Positions 63,639-64,000 of a DNA stretch of 64,000 bases are shown here, piece by piece. The notes under the pieces are model-generated. The model was not told where the DNA came from. It did not search any database and saw only the letters and a list, made by a program, of their open reading frames with translations. The translations under genes were made by a program, and so were the position numbers. How positions within the stretch are numbered: position 1 is the first letter of the stretch; each line of letters starts with the position of its first letter. The stretch is taken from NCBI GenBank assembly GCA_947095535.1, contig OX352772.1, forward strand, positions 98,576,934 to 98,640,933, read 5' to 3'. This DNA is from Poecilobothrus nobilitatus. Its lineage: Eukaryota; Arthropoda; Insecta; Diptera; Dolichopodidae.

Positions 63639-64000
63639 TCAAACAGACTGTTATAGATTTTGCAATTTTTGCAAAATATCTTATAAATTTTCTATAGTAA
63701 CCCATGAGACCCAAGAATGATTTTATTTGTTTTGGTGTTTTCGGTATTGCAAATTTTTTAATCGCATCTATTTTATTGGGATTGGGTTTTATAGTTTTAG
63801 TAGTTATGATATGGCCTAAAACTTCAGTTTCATGTTTCATGAATTCGTTTTTATCTAATTGTATTTTTAAGTTTGCTTCTTCAAGTGGTTTTAAAATTTT
63901 GGATAACGAGTCAAAATGTTCTTCTTTACTAGTGCTGAATATAATAATGTCATCCAAATAGACATAACAAATTTTTGCTATAAATTCGTTTAGTACACAA
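63639..64000 (-). pseudogene. Ty3/Gypsy reverse transcriptase
   Basis: Minus strand: the catalytic box (Y)MDDIIIFS at about 63957, KEEHFDSLSKILKPLEEANL, FMKHETEVLGHIITTKTIKP and KQIKSFLGLMGYYRKFI to AKSITVCL at 63639. This is the palm/thumb of a Gypsy RT. In the box the residue order YMDD differs from the more common YLDD but is still plausible. The frame is open within the window and runs off the edge. The connection to RNase H is broken by R2. Confidence 0.88.

Noticed and set aside
1..64000. tRNA, rRNA or conserved host protein genes
   Set aside because: None could be recognised on either strand by reading; every protein signature found belongs to a mobile element.

Overview
This window is eukaryotic, strongly AT-rich DNA with no recognisable host gene, tRNA or rRNA. 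Nearly everything readable is transposon- or virus-derived. An I-clade LINE, two Jockey/CR1-type LINEs, BEL/Pao and Ty3/Gypsy remnants, short repeats built around GTCC runs and several Maverick/Polinton elements together point to an arthropod. An insect is most likely and a fly is my tentative guess; the sequence does not prove the order. Layout: 1-2.2 kb is a Gag-like fragment plus AT-rich tandem repeats. 2.24-7.47 kb is a decayed I-clade LINE (+). 8.90-10.12 kb is an inverted-repeat DNA transposon carrying a retroposed insert. 11.3-11.8 kb is a BEL/Pao remnant. 13.1-46 kb is a cluster of nested Polintons. 46-55 kb is short repeat families. 55.1-60.8 kb is a LINE inserted into another LINE. 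61.2-64 kb is a Gypsy element split by a repeat.

The Polinton cluster has at least three layers. The outermost, A, is a protein-primed DNA polymerase gene on the minus strand, now in two halves (13077-14262 and 39265-40250). Between the halves lies element B (14271-39263), bounded by inverted repeats that begin with AG. B holds decayed ATPase, small-protein, penton and protease genes on the plus strand, and OB-like, integrase and polymerase genes on the minus strand. Its integrase-polymerase part is repeated three times in tandem with a 2.65-kb unit. Inside the third unit sits element C (28376-37484), with a 6-bp target duplication (TTGACC) and 1,055-bp inverted repeats.

Element C is the most notable object. 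It is 9,109 bp long and all eleven of its reading frames are open: packaging ATPase, two small basic proteins, a 235-aa protein, penton-like minor capsid protein, double-jelly-roll major capsid protein, adenain-like protease, a chromodomain integrase and three proteins I cannot name. It has no DNA polymerase and no room for one. It looks like a complete capsid-plus-integration module that would need polymerase supplied from elsewhere. Its genes appear to form about six transcription units, most with a TATA box 38-48 nt before the first ATG. Its terminal repeats contain a perfect 13-bp ecdysone-response-type palindrome. A further, older copy of the same gene set (element D) lies at 42.7-45.9 kb.
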